Part shown: positions 42,598-49,378 of the stretch, piece by piece
Layout: every line of letters starts with the position of its first letter
Position numbering within the stretch: position 1 is the first letter of the stretch
From: Ruminococcus sp.
GTDB lineage: Bacteria > Bacillota > Clostridia > Oscillospirales > Acutalibacteraceae
Assembly: GCA_022768065.1 (NCBI GenBank)
Contig: JALELS010000028.1
Location: 1-49,378, forward strand
Reading direction: 5' to 3'
DNA length: 49,378 nucleotides
Made by a program: the position numbers and the translations under genes
The notes under the pieces: generated by a model
What the model was told of the DNA's origin: nothing
The model's input: the letters and a program-made list of their open reading frames with translations, nothing else
Databases searched by the model: none

Positions 42598-43602
42598 ATG
42601 GCGGCGACAAACAATCAAAAACTTAAACTTCTTTATATACTGAAGTTTTTACAGGAGAATACCGACGAAAATCACATCGCACACGCCGAGGACATAAAGC
42701 TTTACTTGCTCAATCACGGCATTTCCGCAGAACGAAAGTCTATATACAGCGATATTTCAAACCTTATTGATTTTGGTTATGATATTATTAAGTGCAACGG
42801 CTCCGGCGGCGGTTATTTCCTTGCAAGTCGTGAATTTGAGCTTGCCGAACTGCGGCTTTTAAGCGACGCGGTACAAGCCGCCAACTTTATTTCGGCGAAA
42901 AAGACCAAGCAGCTTTTGGATAAAATATTTACCCTGACAAGTAAAGAACAGGCGAAAAAAATTAAATCACAGGTCTATGTGGACAACAGACCGAAGTGCA
43001 AAAATGAAGAATTGTATTATACAATTGACAAGCTTGACCGCGCTATCGGCGACGGACGTAAAGTTAAAATAATTTACCGCCGGCGCATAATATCTGACGA
43101 TCCTACCAAAGCTTATGAAGAAAAAGAGCACGTGATAAGCCCGTATTCGTTGATTTGGTCGAGCGACCACTATTATCTTGTGGGCAATAAAGATAAATAC
43201 GATAATCTGATGGTTATGAGGATTGACAGAATAAAGCATACCGAAATTATGGAGGAGTCTTTTTCACGACCGTTTTCGGAAGTTTCGCCGTATAAATTCA
43301 GTTTTGACTCCGCCGATTACGCAAGTAAACACTTTGGTATGTTTTCGGGTGAGCCTAAGCCGATTTCTTTACTTTGCAGCGATGATATTGTGGAAAATGT
43401 GCTTGACAGGTTCGGCGAGGACGCCAATATTCACAAAAGCGGTCCGTCAAAATTCACTTTAAACGCCAATTCGGCAGTCAATGACGGACTTGTTTCTTGG
43501 ATTATTCAATTCGGCGGTAAAATTCAGGTAAGCTCTCCAAACGAGCTGAAAAATATGGTACTTAAAAGGGTAGATGAAATCAAGTCTGCATACACAATTT
43601 AA
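42598..43602 (+). CDS. WYL-domain transcriptional regulator
   Basis: A 334-residue regulator. Residues 1-75 form a winged helix-turn-helix (LLYILKFLQENTDENH, ISAERKSIYSDISNLIDFGYDI), and the WYL domain (about 145-245) shows ISPYSLIWSSDHYYLVG and NLMVMRIDRI, with a C-terminal WCX-like extension. WYL domains bind nucleic-acid or nucleotide ligands. Placed in one transcript with the GH2 gene, it may control that gene, though WYL regulators also occur in defence loci; no such genes are here. Confidence 0.9.
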   Translation: MAATNNQKLKLLYILKFLQENTDENHIAHAEDIKLYLLNHGISAERKSIYSDISNLIDFGYDIIKCNGSGGGYFLASREFELAELRLLSDAVQAANFISAKKTKQLLDKIFTLTSKEQAKKIKSQVYVDNRPKCKNEELYYTIDKLDRAIGDGRKVKIIYRRRIISDDPTKAYEEKEHVISPYSLIWSSDHYYLVGNKDKYDNLMVMRIDRIKHTEIMEESFSRPFSEVSPYKFSFDSADYASKHFGMFSGEPKPISLLCSDDIVENVLDRFGEDANIHKSGPSKFTLNANSAVNDGLVSWIIQFGGKIQVSSPNELKNMVLKRVDEIKSAYTI

Positions 43603-43662
43603 TTATTGTGCAAAATTTACAAAAAATAAACAATATTTTCCGTCCATTATCCGTAGCGATAC

Positions 43663-43691
43663 TTGAAAAAATTCTGTGTTTGTTATAAAAT
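43663..43691 (+). promoter_or_regulatory. Promoter of the pgk-tpiA-gpmI operon
   Basis: TTGAAA (43663-43668), 17 bases, TAAAAT (43686-43691), 46 bases before the pgk start. Confidence 0.65.
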
Positions 43692-43736
43692 AAACAAAAT
43701 AAAAGATGTTAATTATCAACCGAAAGGATGTAAAAA

Positions 43737-44933
43737 ATGAGTAGTGCTTTAAACAAAATGACAGTCGAAGATTTCGACGTCAAAGGTAAGAGAGTTCTCG
43801 TTCGTTGCGACTTTAACGTTAAAATGGAAAACGGCGTTATTACAAGCGACAAGAGAATAGTTGCTTCTCTTCCCACAATTCAGTATCTTATAAAGAACGG
43901 TGCAAAGGTTATACTTTGCTCACATCTCGGCAGACCGAAAGGCCAGGTAAATCCTGAATTTTCTATGAAGCCCGTTGCAGCCCGTCTCTCGGAGCTTCTC
44001 GGTCAGGAAGTTAAAATGGCTGACGACGTTGTCGGCCCGAGCGCCCACGCCCTTGCCGCTTCACTTAAAGACGGTGAAGTAATGCTTCTTGAAAATGTTC
44101 GTTTTGAGCCCGGTGAGACTAAAAACGATCCCGAACTTTCCAAGGCTTTTGCTTCACTTGCAGACCTCTATGTAAACGACGCTTTCGGTTCGGCTCACAG
44201 AGCTCATTCATCAACTGCCGGCGTTGCTGCTTACCTTCCTGCGGCATGCGGATATCTTATTCAGAAAGAAATTAAGTTTATCGGCGGAGCTTTGGAAAAT
44301 CCGAAGAGACCGCTTGTTGCAATTCTCGGCGGAGCAAAAGTTTCTGATAAAATCGGCGTAATCACCAATTTGATTGATAAGTGCGATACACTTATTATCG
44401 GCGGCGGTATGGCTTATACATTTATGAAAGCTCTCGGTCACAGCATAGGCGATTCTCTTCTTGAGGCCGATAAAGTTGACCTTGCCAAAGAGATGATGGA
44501 TAAGGCTAAGGCAAAAGGCATTAAATTCCTCATTCCTGTTGATAATAAGGTAGGTAAAGAATATAAACCCGATACTGAGGCTATGGTTGTTAATTCCGAC
44601 GAAATTCCCGACGGTTGGATGGGTCTTGACATAGGACCTAAAACTCAGAAGATTTTTGCCGACGCTGTTAAAGATGCCGGTACCGTAATTTGGAACGGAC
44701 CTATGGGCGTTTCCGAATGGGACAACTTTGCAGCCGGAACAATAGCTGTTGCTACCGCTATTGCAAACAGCAATGCTATTTCCATTATCGGCGGCGGCGA
44801 CTCTGCGGCAGCTATACAGAAGCTTGGCTTTGCCGATAAGATGTCGCATATTTCAACAGGCGGCGGTGCTTCGCTTGAATATCTTGAAGGTAAAGAGCTC
44901 CCCGGTATTGCAGCCCTTAACGACAAGAAATAA
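43737..44933 (+). CDS. pgk: Phosphoglycerate kinase
   Basis: A 398-residue glycolytic kinase that makes ATP from 1,3-bisphosphoglycerate. [15 protein letters not shown] binds the substrate, CSHLGRPKG and [11 protein letters not shown] follow, GGAKVSDKI is in the hinge-side nucleotide site and GGGDSAAAI near the C-terminus binds the nucleotide phosphates. The length is normal. GAAAGGATG gives the ribosome site. First gene of the glycolytic run; gap is not in the window. Confidence 0.98.
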   Translation: MSSALNKMTVEDFDVKGKRVLVRCDFNVKMENGVITSDKRIVASLPTIQYLIKNGAKVILCSHLGRPKGQVNPEFSMKPVAARLSELLGQEVKMADDVVGPSAHALAASLKDGEVMLLENVRFEPGETKNDPELSKAFASLADLYVNDAFGSAHRAHSSTAGVAAYLPAACGYLIQKEIKFIGGALENPKRPLVAILGGAKVSDKIGVITNLIDKCDTLIIGGGMAYTFMKALGHSIGDSLLEADKVDLAKEMMDKAKAKGIKFLIPVDNKVGKEYKPDTEAMVVNSDEIPDGWMGLDIGPKTQKIFADAVKDAGTVIWNGPMGVSEWDNFAAGTIAVATAIANSNAISIIGGGDSAAAIQKLGFADKMSHISTGGGASLEYLEGKELPGIAALNDKK

Positions 44934-44943
44934 TCGGAACAAT

Positions 44944-44969
44944 ACAGGTGGGTATTTTTACTCACCTGT
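44944..44969 (+). other. Hairpin between pgk and tpiA
   Basis: ACAGGTG (44944-44950) pairs with CACCTGT (44963-44969), extended by GT/AC. No T tract follows, so it is more likely an mRNA processing or stability stem than a terminator. Confidence 0.55.
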
Positions 44970-44995
44970 TAATTATAATAAAGGAGTAATAATAA

Positions 44996-45763
44996 ATGAA
45001 TAAAACACTTCGTAAAGCTGTTATTGCAGGCAACTGGAAAATGAATAAAACTCCGAGCGAAACAAAGGCTCTTATCGAAGAGATGAAACCGCTCGTTAAG
45101 GATGCGGACTGCGAGGTCGTGCTTTGCGTACCGTACATTGATATTCCTACGGCTGTTGAGGCTGCCAAGGGTTCTAACATTAAAATCGGTGCGGAGAACA
45201 TTCACTTTAAGGCTTCGGGTGCATATACCGGCGAGATTTCGGCAGATATGCTCAAAGAAGCGGGAGTTGAATATGTTATTGTCGGTCACTCAGAGAGAAG
45301 AACATACTTCGGTGAAACTGACCAGACTGTAAATCTTCGTGCTCTTGCAGCTTTGAATGCAGGCTTTAAAACCATCATTTGTGTCGGCGAAACACTTGAG
45401 CAGAGAGAACTCGGTTACACCGAAACTCTTTTGAAATTCCAGACTAAGATGGCACTTACCAATGTAACAAAGGAACAGCTTGCAAATGTAATAATCGCTT
45501 ATGAGCCTGTTTGGGCAATCGGTACAGGCGTTACGGCCACATCCGATCAGGCTGATGAGGGCAACGGTTATGTAAGAGCAGCTATTGAAGAAGTTTACGG
45601 CAAGGATGCAGCAGAGAGTGTAACCGTTCAGTACGGTGGTTCTATGAATGCGAAAAATGCCGATGAGCTTCTTTCTAAAGTAAATGTTGACGGCGGACTT
45701 ATCGGTGGTGCGTCTCTTAAAGCACAGGACTTCTCCGTGATAGTTGCCGCTGCTTCTAAATAA
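44996..45763 (+). CDS. tpiA: Triosephosphate isomerase
   Basis: A 255-residue TIM-barrel enzyme interconverting DHAP and glyceraldehyde 3-phosphate. AGNWKMNKT contains the catalytic Lys, IVGHSERR the catalytic His, AYEPVWAIGTG the catalytic Glu and the flexible loop 6, and YGGSMNAKNA plus GGASL the phosphate-binding loops. AAAGGAG precedes the ATG. Second gene of the pgk-tpiA-gpmI run. Confidence 0.98.
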   Translation: MNKTLRKAVIAGNWKMNKTPSETKALIEEMKPLVKDADCEVVLCVPYIDIPTAVEAAKGSNIKIGAENIHFKASGAYTGEISADMLKEAGVEYVIVGHSERRTYFGETDQTVNLRALAALNAGFKTIICVGETLEQRELGYTETLLKFQTKMALTNVTKEQLANVIIAYEPVWAIGTGVTATSDQADEGNGYVRAAIEEVYGKDAAESVTVQYGGSMNAKNADELLSKVNVDGGLIGGASLKAQDFSVIVAAASK

Positions 45764-45792
45764 TTATAGAATAGTTAGATAAGGTGATTTAA

Positions 45793-47325
45793 ATGAAAAA
45801 ACCTGTTGTTTTATGTATTATGGATGGCTTCGGTTACAATCCGTCCGATTACGGTAATGCGATAAAAGCAGCTAATACTCCGCGACTTGACGAATTTATG
45901 AAGAACGACCCCATGACTTATATCGGAGCTTCCGGAATGGACGTTGGACTTCCGGACGGTCAAATGGGTAACAGCGAGGTAGGTCACACCAATATAGGAG
46001 CAGGCAGAGTCGTTTATCAGGAACTCACAAGAATTTCAAAGGCAATAACCGACGGTGACTTCTTTAAGAATCCGGCATTTATGGGTGCGGTCGAAAATTG
46101 CAAAAAATACGGTACGGCTCTCCACTTGATAGGACTTTTATCGGACGGCGGAGTACACAGCCACAACTCTCATCTTTATGCTTTGTTGGAACTCGCTAAA
46201 CGCAACGGCATTAAGGATGTCTATGTTCATTGCCTTCTTGACGGTCGTGATGTACCGCCCGCATCCAGTGTTGAGTACATTAAAGAACTTGAAGATAAGA
46301 TGAGCGAAATCGGTGTAGGCAAAATCGCTACCTTAATGGGCAGATTTCACGCCATGGACCGTGATAATATGTGGGATAGAGTCGGAATGGCATACAGAGC
46401 CATGGTTGACGGAGAGGGAATCCACAACTCAAACGCCATTGATGCAGTTAAAAAGTCATATGAAACAATCGACGGTGACGGTAAGCATCTTACAGATGAA
46501 TTCGTTATGCCCACTGTATGCTCGGAAGACGGCAAAATCAAGGAACACGATTCGGTTGTATTCTTTAATTTCCGCCCTGATCGTGCAAGGGAAATAACGA
46601 GAGCTTTTGTTGATCCGGAGTTCAAGGGCTTTGAGAGAAAATATTTCCCGCTTTATTATGTTTGCATGACTCAGTATGATGAGACAATGCCTAATGTTGA
46701 AGTTGCCTTTGCACCTGAGACTCTTAAAAACACTATGGGTGAATATCTTTCTTCGCTTGGAAAAACGCAACTTCGCATAGCCGAAACACAGAAATATGCA
46801 CACGTTACATTCTTCTTCAACGGCGGCGAAGAAAAAGTATATCCGGGCGAAGACAGAGTTCTTATCGACTCCCCCAAGATTTCAACATTTGACTTAAAGC
46901 CTGAGATGAGTGCTTATGAAGTATGCGATGCGGCTTGTGAGAGAATACTCAGCGGAAAATACGATGTTGTAATTCTTAACTATGCTAACTGTGATATGGT
47001 AGGCCATACAGGTGTTTTCCCTGCGGCGGTAAAAGCTGTTGAAACTGTTGATGAATGTGTCGGCAAGCTTGTTGACGCAGTCAATAAGATGGGCGGCGTT
47101 ACACTTATAACCGCAGACCACGGTAATGCAGATAAAATGTATGCCGAGGACGGAACACCGTTTACTGCACATACAACAAATCCCGTTCCGTTGATTATAG
47201 TAGGTTATGATTGCAAGCTCAAACAAAAGGGCGGCAGACTCTGCGACCTCGCGCCTACAATGCTTGACATTATGGGACTCGCAAAACCTGCTGAAATGAC
47301 AGGCGTTTCTCTTATTGAAAAGTAA
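45793..47325 (+). CDS. gpmI: Cofactor-independent phosphoglycerate mutase
   Basis: A 510-residue dimanganese enzyme that converts 3-phosphoglycerate to 2-phosphoglycerate. CIMDGFGYN supplies the first metal ligands, GQMGNSEVGHTNIGAGR the nucleophile Ser, DGRDVPPAS and RFHAMDRDNMWDR the substrate site, and NCDMVGHTG and TADHGNADKM the second metal site. The length is normal. In endospore formers the enzyme is pH-sensitive and important in sporulation. Its last 14 bases overlap spmB on the other strand. Confidence 0.98.
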   Translation: MKKPVVLCIMDGFGYNPSDYGNAIKAANTPRLDEFMKNDPMTYIGASGMDVGLPDGQMGNSEVGHTNIGAGRVVYQELTRISKAITDGDFFKNPAFMGAVENCKKYGTALHLIGLLSDGGVHSHNSHLYALLELAKRNGIKDVYVHCLLDGRDVPPASSVEYIKELEDKMSEIGVGKIATLMGRFHAMDRDNMWDRVGMAYRAMVDGEGIHNSNAIDAVKKSYETIDGDGKHLTDEFVMPTVCSEDGKIKEHDSVVFFNFRPDRAREITRAFVDPEFKGFERKYFPLYYVCMTQYDETMPNVEVAFAPETLKNTMGEYLSSLGKTQLRIAETQKYAHVTFFFNGGEEKVYPGEDRVLIDSPKISTFDLKPEMSAYEVCDAACERILSGKYDVVILNYANCDMVGHTGVFPAAVKAVETVDECVGKLVDAVNKMGGVTLITADHGNADKMYAEDGTPFTAHTTNPVPLIIVGYDCKLKQKGGRLCDLAPTMLDIMGLAKPAEMTGVSLIEK

Positions 47326-47836
47326 TAAATTTCACCATTAGTGTTGCTATAATTACGCTAACCATATTGGCACACAGCGAAGCAAAAGCTGTGTGCCTTA
47401 TCTTTTTTATACCTATTGCTCCGAAATAAACGGTTATTACATAAAAAGTTGTTTCCGTTGACGCCATTACGGCGGATGCACATCTGCCTATAAAAGAGTC
47501 GCAGCCGTAGTTTTTGAGCAGGTTTTCAAATATACTAAGTGAACCGCTGCCCGACAGAGGCGTTATTGTTATCAGAGGTATCAATTCCGCAGGAATACCG
47601 ATATTTATAAAAACAGGCGTTATAAGTTTTGTTAAATAATCGCAGAGACCCGACTTAGTGAACATATTTACTGCCAGCGTCATTGCCGTAACAGCCGGGA
47701 AGATGGCTAATCCGGTTTTAAGGCCGGACGGCACGCCCTCGGTAAAATCCTGAAAGATATTTCTCTTTTTTAAGAGCGAATAACATACTGTTCCTGCAAT
47801 GAAAATAACGAATATGTAAGCACCTATTTTACTCAT
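47312..47836 (-). CDS. spmB: Spore maturation protein SpmB
   Basis: A 174-residue membrane protein with a nucleoside-recognition (Gate) domain and four or so helices. EGVPSGLKTGLAIFPAVTAMTLAV and ITPLSGSGSLSIFENLLKNYGCDSFIGR and MASTETTFYVITVYFG are its typical motifs. SpmA and SpmB are needed for full spore core dehydration in Bacillus and Clostridium. It overlaps spmA by 8 bases upstream and gpmI by 14 bases downstream. Confidence 0.95.
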   Translation of the reverse strand: MSKIGAYIFVIFIAGTVCYSLLKKRNIFQDFTEGVPSGLKTGLAIFPAVTAMTLAVNMFTKSGLCDYLTKLITPVFINIGIPAELIPLITITPLSGSGSLSIFENLLKNYGCDSFIGRCASAVMASTETTFYVITVYFGAIGIKKIRHTAFASLCANMVSVIIATLMVKFITFQ

Positions 47837-48410
47837 ATCTTTTACCGCCGAGCATCTTTGTCAAAATAATACCTGTTGTGACCGATACAAAAGAGGCCAC
47901 GAGCGAAGCCGCCAAAAAGTCCAGGGGATTTGCGGCGCCGTTATTTTGCCTTACTGCTGCTATTGTAGATGGAAACAGCTTTAAAGTTGTTGAGTTTAAG
48001 ACTACAAACATAACCATATTGTTTGTGGCTGTATATTCGTTTGGTCTGTCTTTTGCAAATTCTTTCATAACCGATATACCAAGCGGAGTTGAGGCGTTGC
48101 CGAGACCTAACAGACTTGCTGCCATACTGAGACTTATTGCATCAAAAAGTTTACTTTCGGGTTTTACATCTTTAAACAGCAATTTTATAATAGGGGACAG
48201 GGCTTTTGAAAACAGCTTGTTCAGTCCCGATTTTTCTATAACATTCATAATGCCTCCCCAAAAACAAAATATGCCCAATATACCTATCAAAAATTCAACG
48301 GATTCTTTGCCGGAAGCTATAACTGTACTTGATAAATCCGCTGTGTTGCCACAGACAAAAGAAAAAAATATACTCAGCAGAATTATGGCACACCATATAT
48401 AATTCATCAT
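47829..48410 (-). CDS. spmA: Spore maturation protein SpmA
   Basis: A 193-residue membrane protein with the same Gate domain. ESVEFLIGILGIFCFWGGIMNV and LGLGNASTPLGISVMKEF are SpmA signatures, and TTLKLFPSTIAAVRQ follows. The start is set at the ATG at 48410; the next codon is also ATG (48407) and lies better spaced from the GGTGA site, so either may be used, and an upstream TTG at 48422 is less likely. It is divergent from the AbrB-like gene, whose promoter faces it. Confidence 0.93.
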   Translation of the reverse strand: MMNYIWCAIILLSIFFSFVCGNTADLSSTVIASGKESVEFLIGILGIFCFWGGIMNVIEKSGLNKLFSKALSPIIKLLFKDVKPESKLFDAISLSMAASLLGLGNASTPLGISVMKEFAKDRPNEYTATNNMVMFVVLNSTTLKLFPSTIAAVRQNNGAANPLDFLAASLVASFVSVTTGIILTKMLGGKRYE

Positions 48411-48468
48411 ATTAATCACCAATATAATGTATATTCATATGAAATGATAAATAGATATTGTATTTTCG

Positions 48469-48504
48469 TTGACATAATTATTTTAAAATGCTATATTATG
48501 TCAA
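48469..48504. promoter_or_regulatory. Face-to-face promoters in a perfect inverted repeat
   Basis: TTGACATAAT (48469-48478) and ATTATGTCAA (48495-48504) are exact inverted copies with a 16-base centre. On the + strand TTGACA and TATATT (48492-48497) form a 17-spaced promoter for the abrB-like gene. On the - strand TTGACA (48504-48499) and AATAAT (48482-48477) form a 16-spaced promoter toward spmA. The symmetry also suits a dimeric or tetrameric repressor such as the AbrB-like protein next door. Confidence 0.65.
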
Positions 48505-48552
48505 AAGGAAGTTCCGATTGTTGCTTTTTGCTGAATGTTAGGGGTGAATAAT

Positions 48553-48807
48553 ATGAAGTCTACGGGCATGGTCCGTGGAATTGATAAAATGGGTAGGGTG
48601 GTATTACCGACCGAAACCCGTAAGCTTTTAAACCTCGAAGCCGGTAAAAGCGCTGTAGAGATATATACTGACAATGACTCAATTGTATTAAAAAAATATG
48701 TTCCGGCTTGTATTTTTTGTGACAGCGTAGATGATATTGTCGAATACAAGGGAAATAAAATATGTAGGCAATGCATTGGAAAATTGAATGCGCTTGCGGA
48801 AGAATAA
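48553..48807 (+). CDS. AbrB-family transcriptional regulator with C-terminal zinc ribbon
   Basis: An 84-residue regulator. The N-terminal swapped-hairpin AbrB domain (residues 1-46; GMVRGIDKMGRVVLPTETRK and KSAVEIYTDNDSIVLKKY) binds DNA as in AbrB, Abh and SpoVT. The rest is a small zinc-ribbon-like module, CIFC...CRQC, found in clostridial AbrB-like proteins. AbrB-type proteins in this group often control the onset of sporulation. The ATG at 48553 follows GGGGTGA. The inverted repeat upstream may be its own operator. Confidence 0.9.
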   Translation: MKSTGMVRGIDKMGRVVLPTETRKLLNLEAGKSAVEIYTDNDSIVLKKYVPACIFCDSVDDIVEYKGNKICRQCIGKLNALAEE

Positions 48808-48808
48808 A

Positions 48809-49279
48809 ATGCGTATTTTTATTGACGCCGACGGATGTCCTGTTACGGAACTGGCTGTAAATGTTGCCGAACAATACGGTATAGCGTGTTATGTTGTATG
48901 TGATACTTCTCATGAATTGATTTTTGAAAACGCACAAACCATTACAGTTTCAAAGGGTAATGACAGCGCAGACTATAAAATAGTCAATCTTATAGCGCCC
49001 GATGATATTGTAGTAACTCAGGATTTTGGGCTTGCGGCTATGTGTCTTGCCAAAAATGCAAAAGTTTTAAACCAAAACGGTTTAATATATACCGACAGAA
49101 ACATTGACGGGCTTTTGCAGTCAAGGCATATTTCCCGTGAAATACGTATGTCGGGCGGCAGAACAAAAGGTCCGCATAAGCGAAAAGACTTTCAAAATGA
49201 AGATTTTTTAAGGTCTCTTAAAAGTTTAATTGAGAACAGTCAGGACCTCCGGCTAAGCCGGAGGCCTGAGTCGCCCTAG
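48809..49279 (+). CDS. UPF0178/DUF188 family protein (YaiI/YqxD)
   Basis: A 156-residue protein of the YaiI/YqxD family, a PIN-like fold with no proven function. MRIFIDADGCPVTELA, DTSHE, SKGNDSADYKIVNLIAPDDIVVTQDFGLA and the terminal GGRTKGPHKRKDFQNEDFL are the family motifs and acidic residues. The ATG at 48809 starts one base after the abrB-like stop; an upstream in-frame start (48788) would overlap that gene. About the last 12 residues (QDLRLSRRPESP) and the TAG stop are read from the terminal repeat. Confidence 0.92.
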   Translation: MRIFIDADGCPVTELAVNVAEQYGIACYVVCDTSHELIFENAQTITVSKGNDSADYKIVNLIAPDDIVVTQDFGLAAMCLAKNAKVLNQNGLIYTDRNIDGLLQSRHISREIRMSGGRTKGPHKRKDFQNEDFLRSLKSLIENSQDLRLSRRPESP

Positions 49280-49378
49280 AAGGGCGCATTACAAACAACC
49301 CCCTCAAGGGGCGCTGAAAAGGTTTGCCGACTGCATTGTTTTTTCAGCTACCCCTAAAGGGGTTTCTTTTATGCTTTC
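49238..49378 (+). repeat. Multi-hairpin repeat element, right copy
   Basis: Exact inverted copy of 1-141. Read on the + strand its hairpins are CCTCCGGC/GCCGGAGG (49246-49264, extended by TCAGG/CCTGA after one bulged A), CGCCCT/AGGGCG (49272-49286), CCCC/GGGG (49300-49311), GCTGAAAA/TTTTCAGC (49313-49348) and ACCCC/GGGGT (49350-49363) with TTTCTTTT as terminator-like tail. The first bases are translated as the end of the DUF188 protein, and its stop codon (49277-49279) lies in the second hairpin. Confidence 0.9.

Noticed and set aside
1-49378. Linear mobile element with 141-base terminal inverted repeats
   Set aside because: All genes inside are chromosomal housekeeping genes and no transposase, integrase or replication gene is present. 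An assembly break at a dispersed repeat explains the ends better.
1-49378. CRISPR array, prophage, toxin-antitoxin or defence island
   Set aside because: I saw no regularly spaced repeats, cas, phage structural genes or typical toxin-antitoxin pairs on either strand.

Overview
The window reads as one chromosomal segment of a low-GC, endospore-forming member of the Clostridia, most like the Oscillospirales/Ruminococcaceae. The reasons are the sporulation genes spoIIID, spmA and spmB; the miaB-ricA-mutS-mutL-miaA and sepF-divIVA-lspA-rluD gene orders; an S-box leader on metK; a split transketolase; an RqcH homologue; many TTG starts behind good Shine-Dalgarno sites; and sigma-A-type promoters that nearly all have 17-base spacers. 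I see no phage, plasmid, IS, CRISPR, rRNA or classical defence genes. No gene-free stretch exceeds 300 bases.

Layout. Both ends carry the same 141-base multi-hairpin repeat in opposite orientation, each directly behind the 3' end of a gene. At 0.1-2.7 kb lie a Gfo/Idh/MocA oxidoreductase, a secreted cohesin-like protein and an SCP2-like protein. From 2.9 to 19.2 kb every gene is on the + strand with no obvious internal terminator: a lipase, miaB, a RicA-like protein, mutS, mutL, miaA, a HlyD-like protein, yggS, sepF, divIVA, lspA, rluD, a HAD hydrolase, the two transketolase halves and a YjbR protein. The run ends at a strong two-way terminator. At 19.2-24.1 kb are an anchored hydrolase (-), a DivIVA-like protein, an orphan fumarase beta subunit and pcrA, followed by a candidate small RNA. 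At 24.3-29.2 kb are a rodA/ftsW gene (-), tsaE-tsaB-rpiB, upp, spoIIID and a glycosyltransferase. At 29.3-35.9 kb are ileS, a DUF1858 protein, trmK, a NIF3 protein and rqcH. At 35.9-39.5 kb, mostly on the - strand, are a DUF378 protein, metK behind a SAM-I riboswitch, ribU behind an FMN riboswitch, and manA. At 39.7-43.6 kb are two small unknown proteins, tRNA-Leu(UAG) (-), a GH2 glycosidase and a WYL regulator. At 43.7-47.3 kb is the glycolytic run pgk-tpiA-gpmI. It meets spmAB (-) tail to tail, and an AbrB-like regulator and a DUF188 protein close the window.

The genes are mostly housekeeping: tRNA modification (miaA, miaB, trmK, tsaB, tsaE), mismatch repair, division and envelope growth, lower glycolysis and the pentose phosphate route, translation quality control and sporulation. 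The most unusual signals are the inverted multi-hairpin repeat, which also supplies the last codons and stop of the DUF188 gene; an isoleucyl-tRNA synthetase whose HIGH motif reads GIHH; a promoter-terminator unit with no ORF at 24.1-24.3 kb; a hairpin that covers the spoIIID ribosome site; and a perfect inverted repeat that makes face-to-face promoters between spmA and the abrB-like gene.
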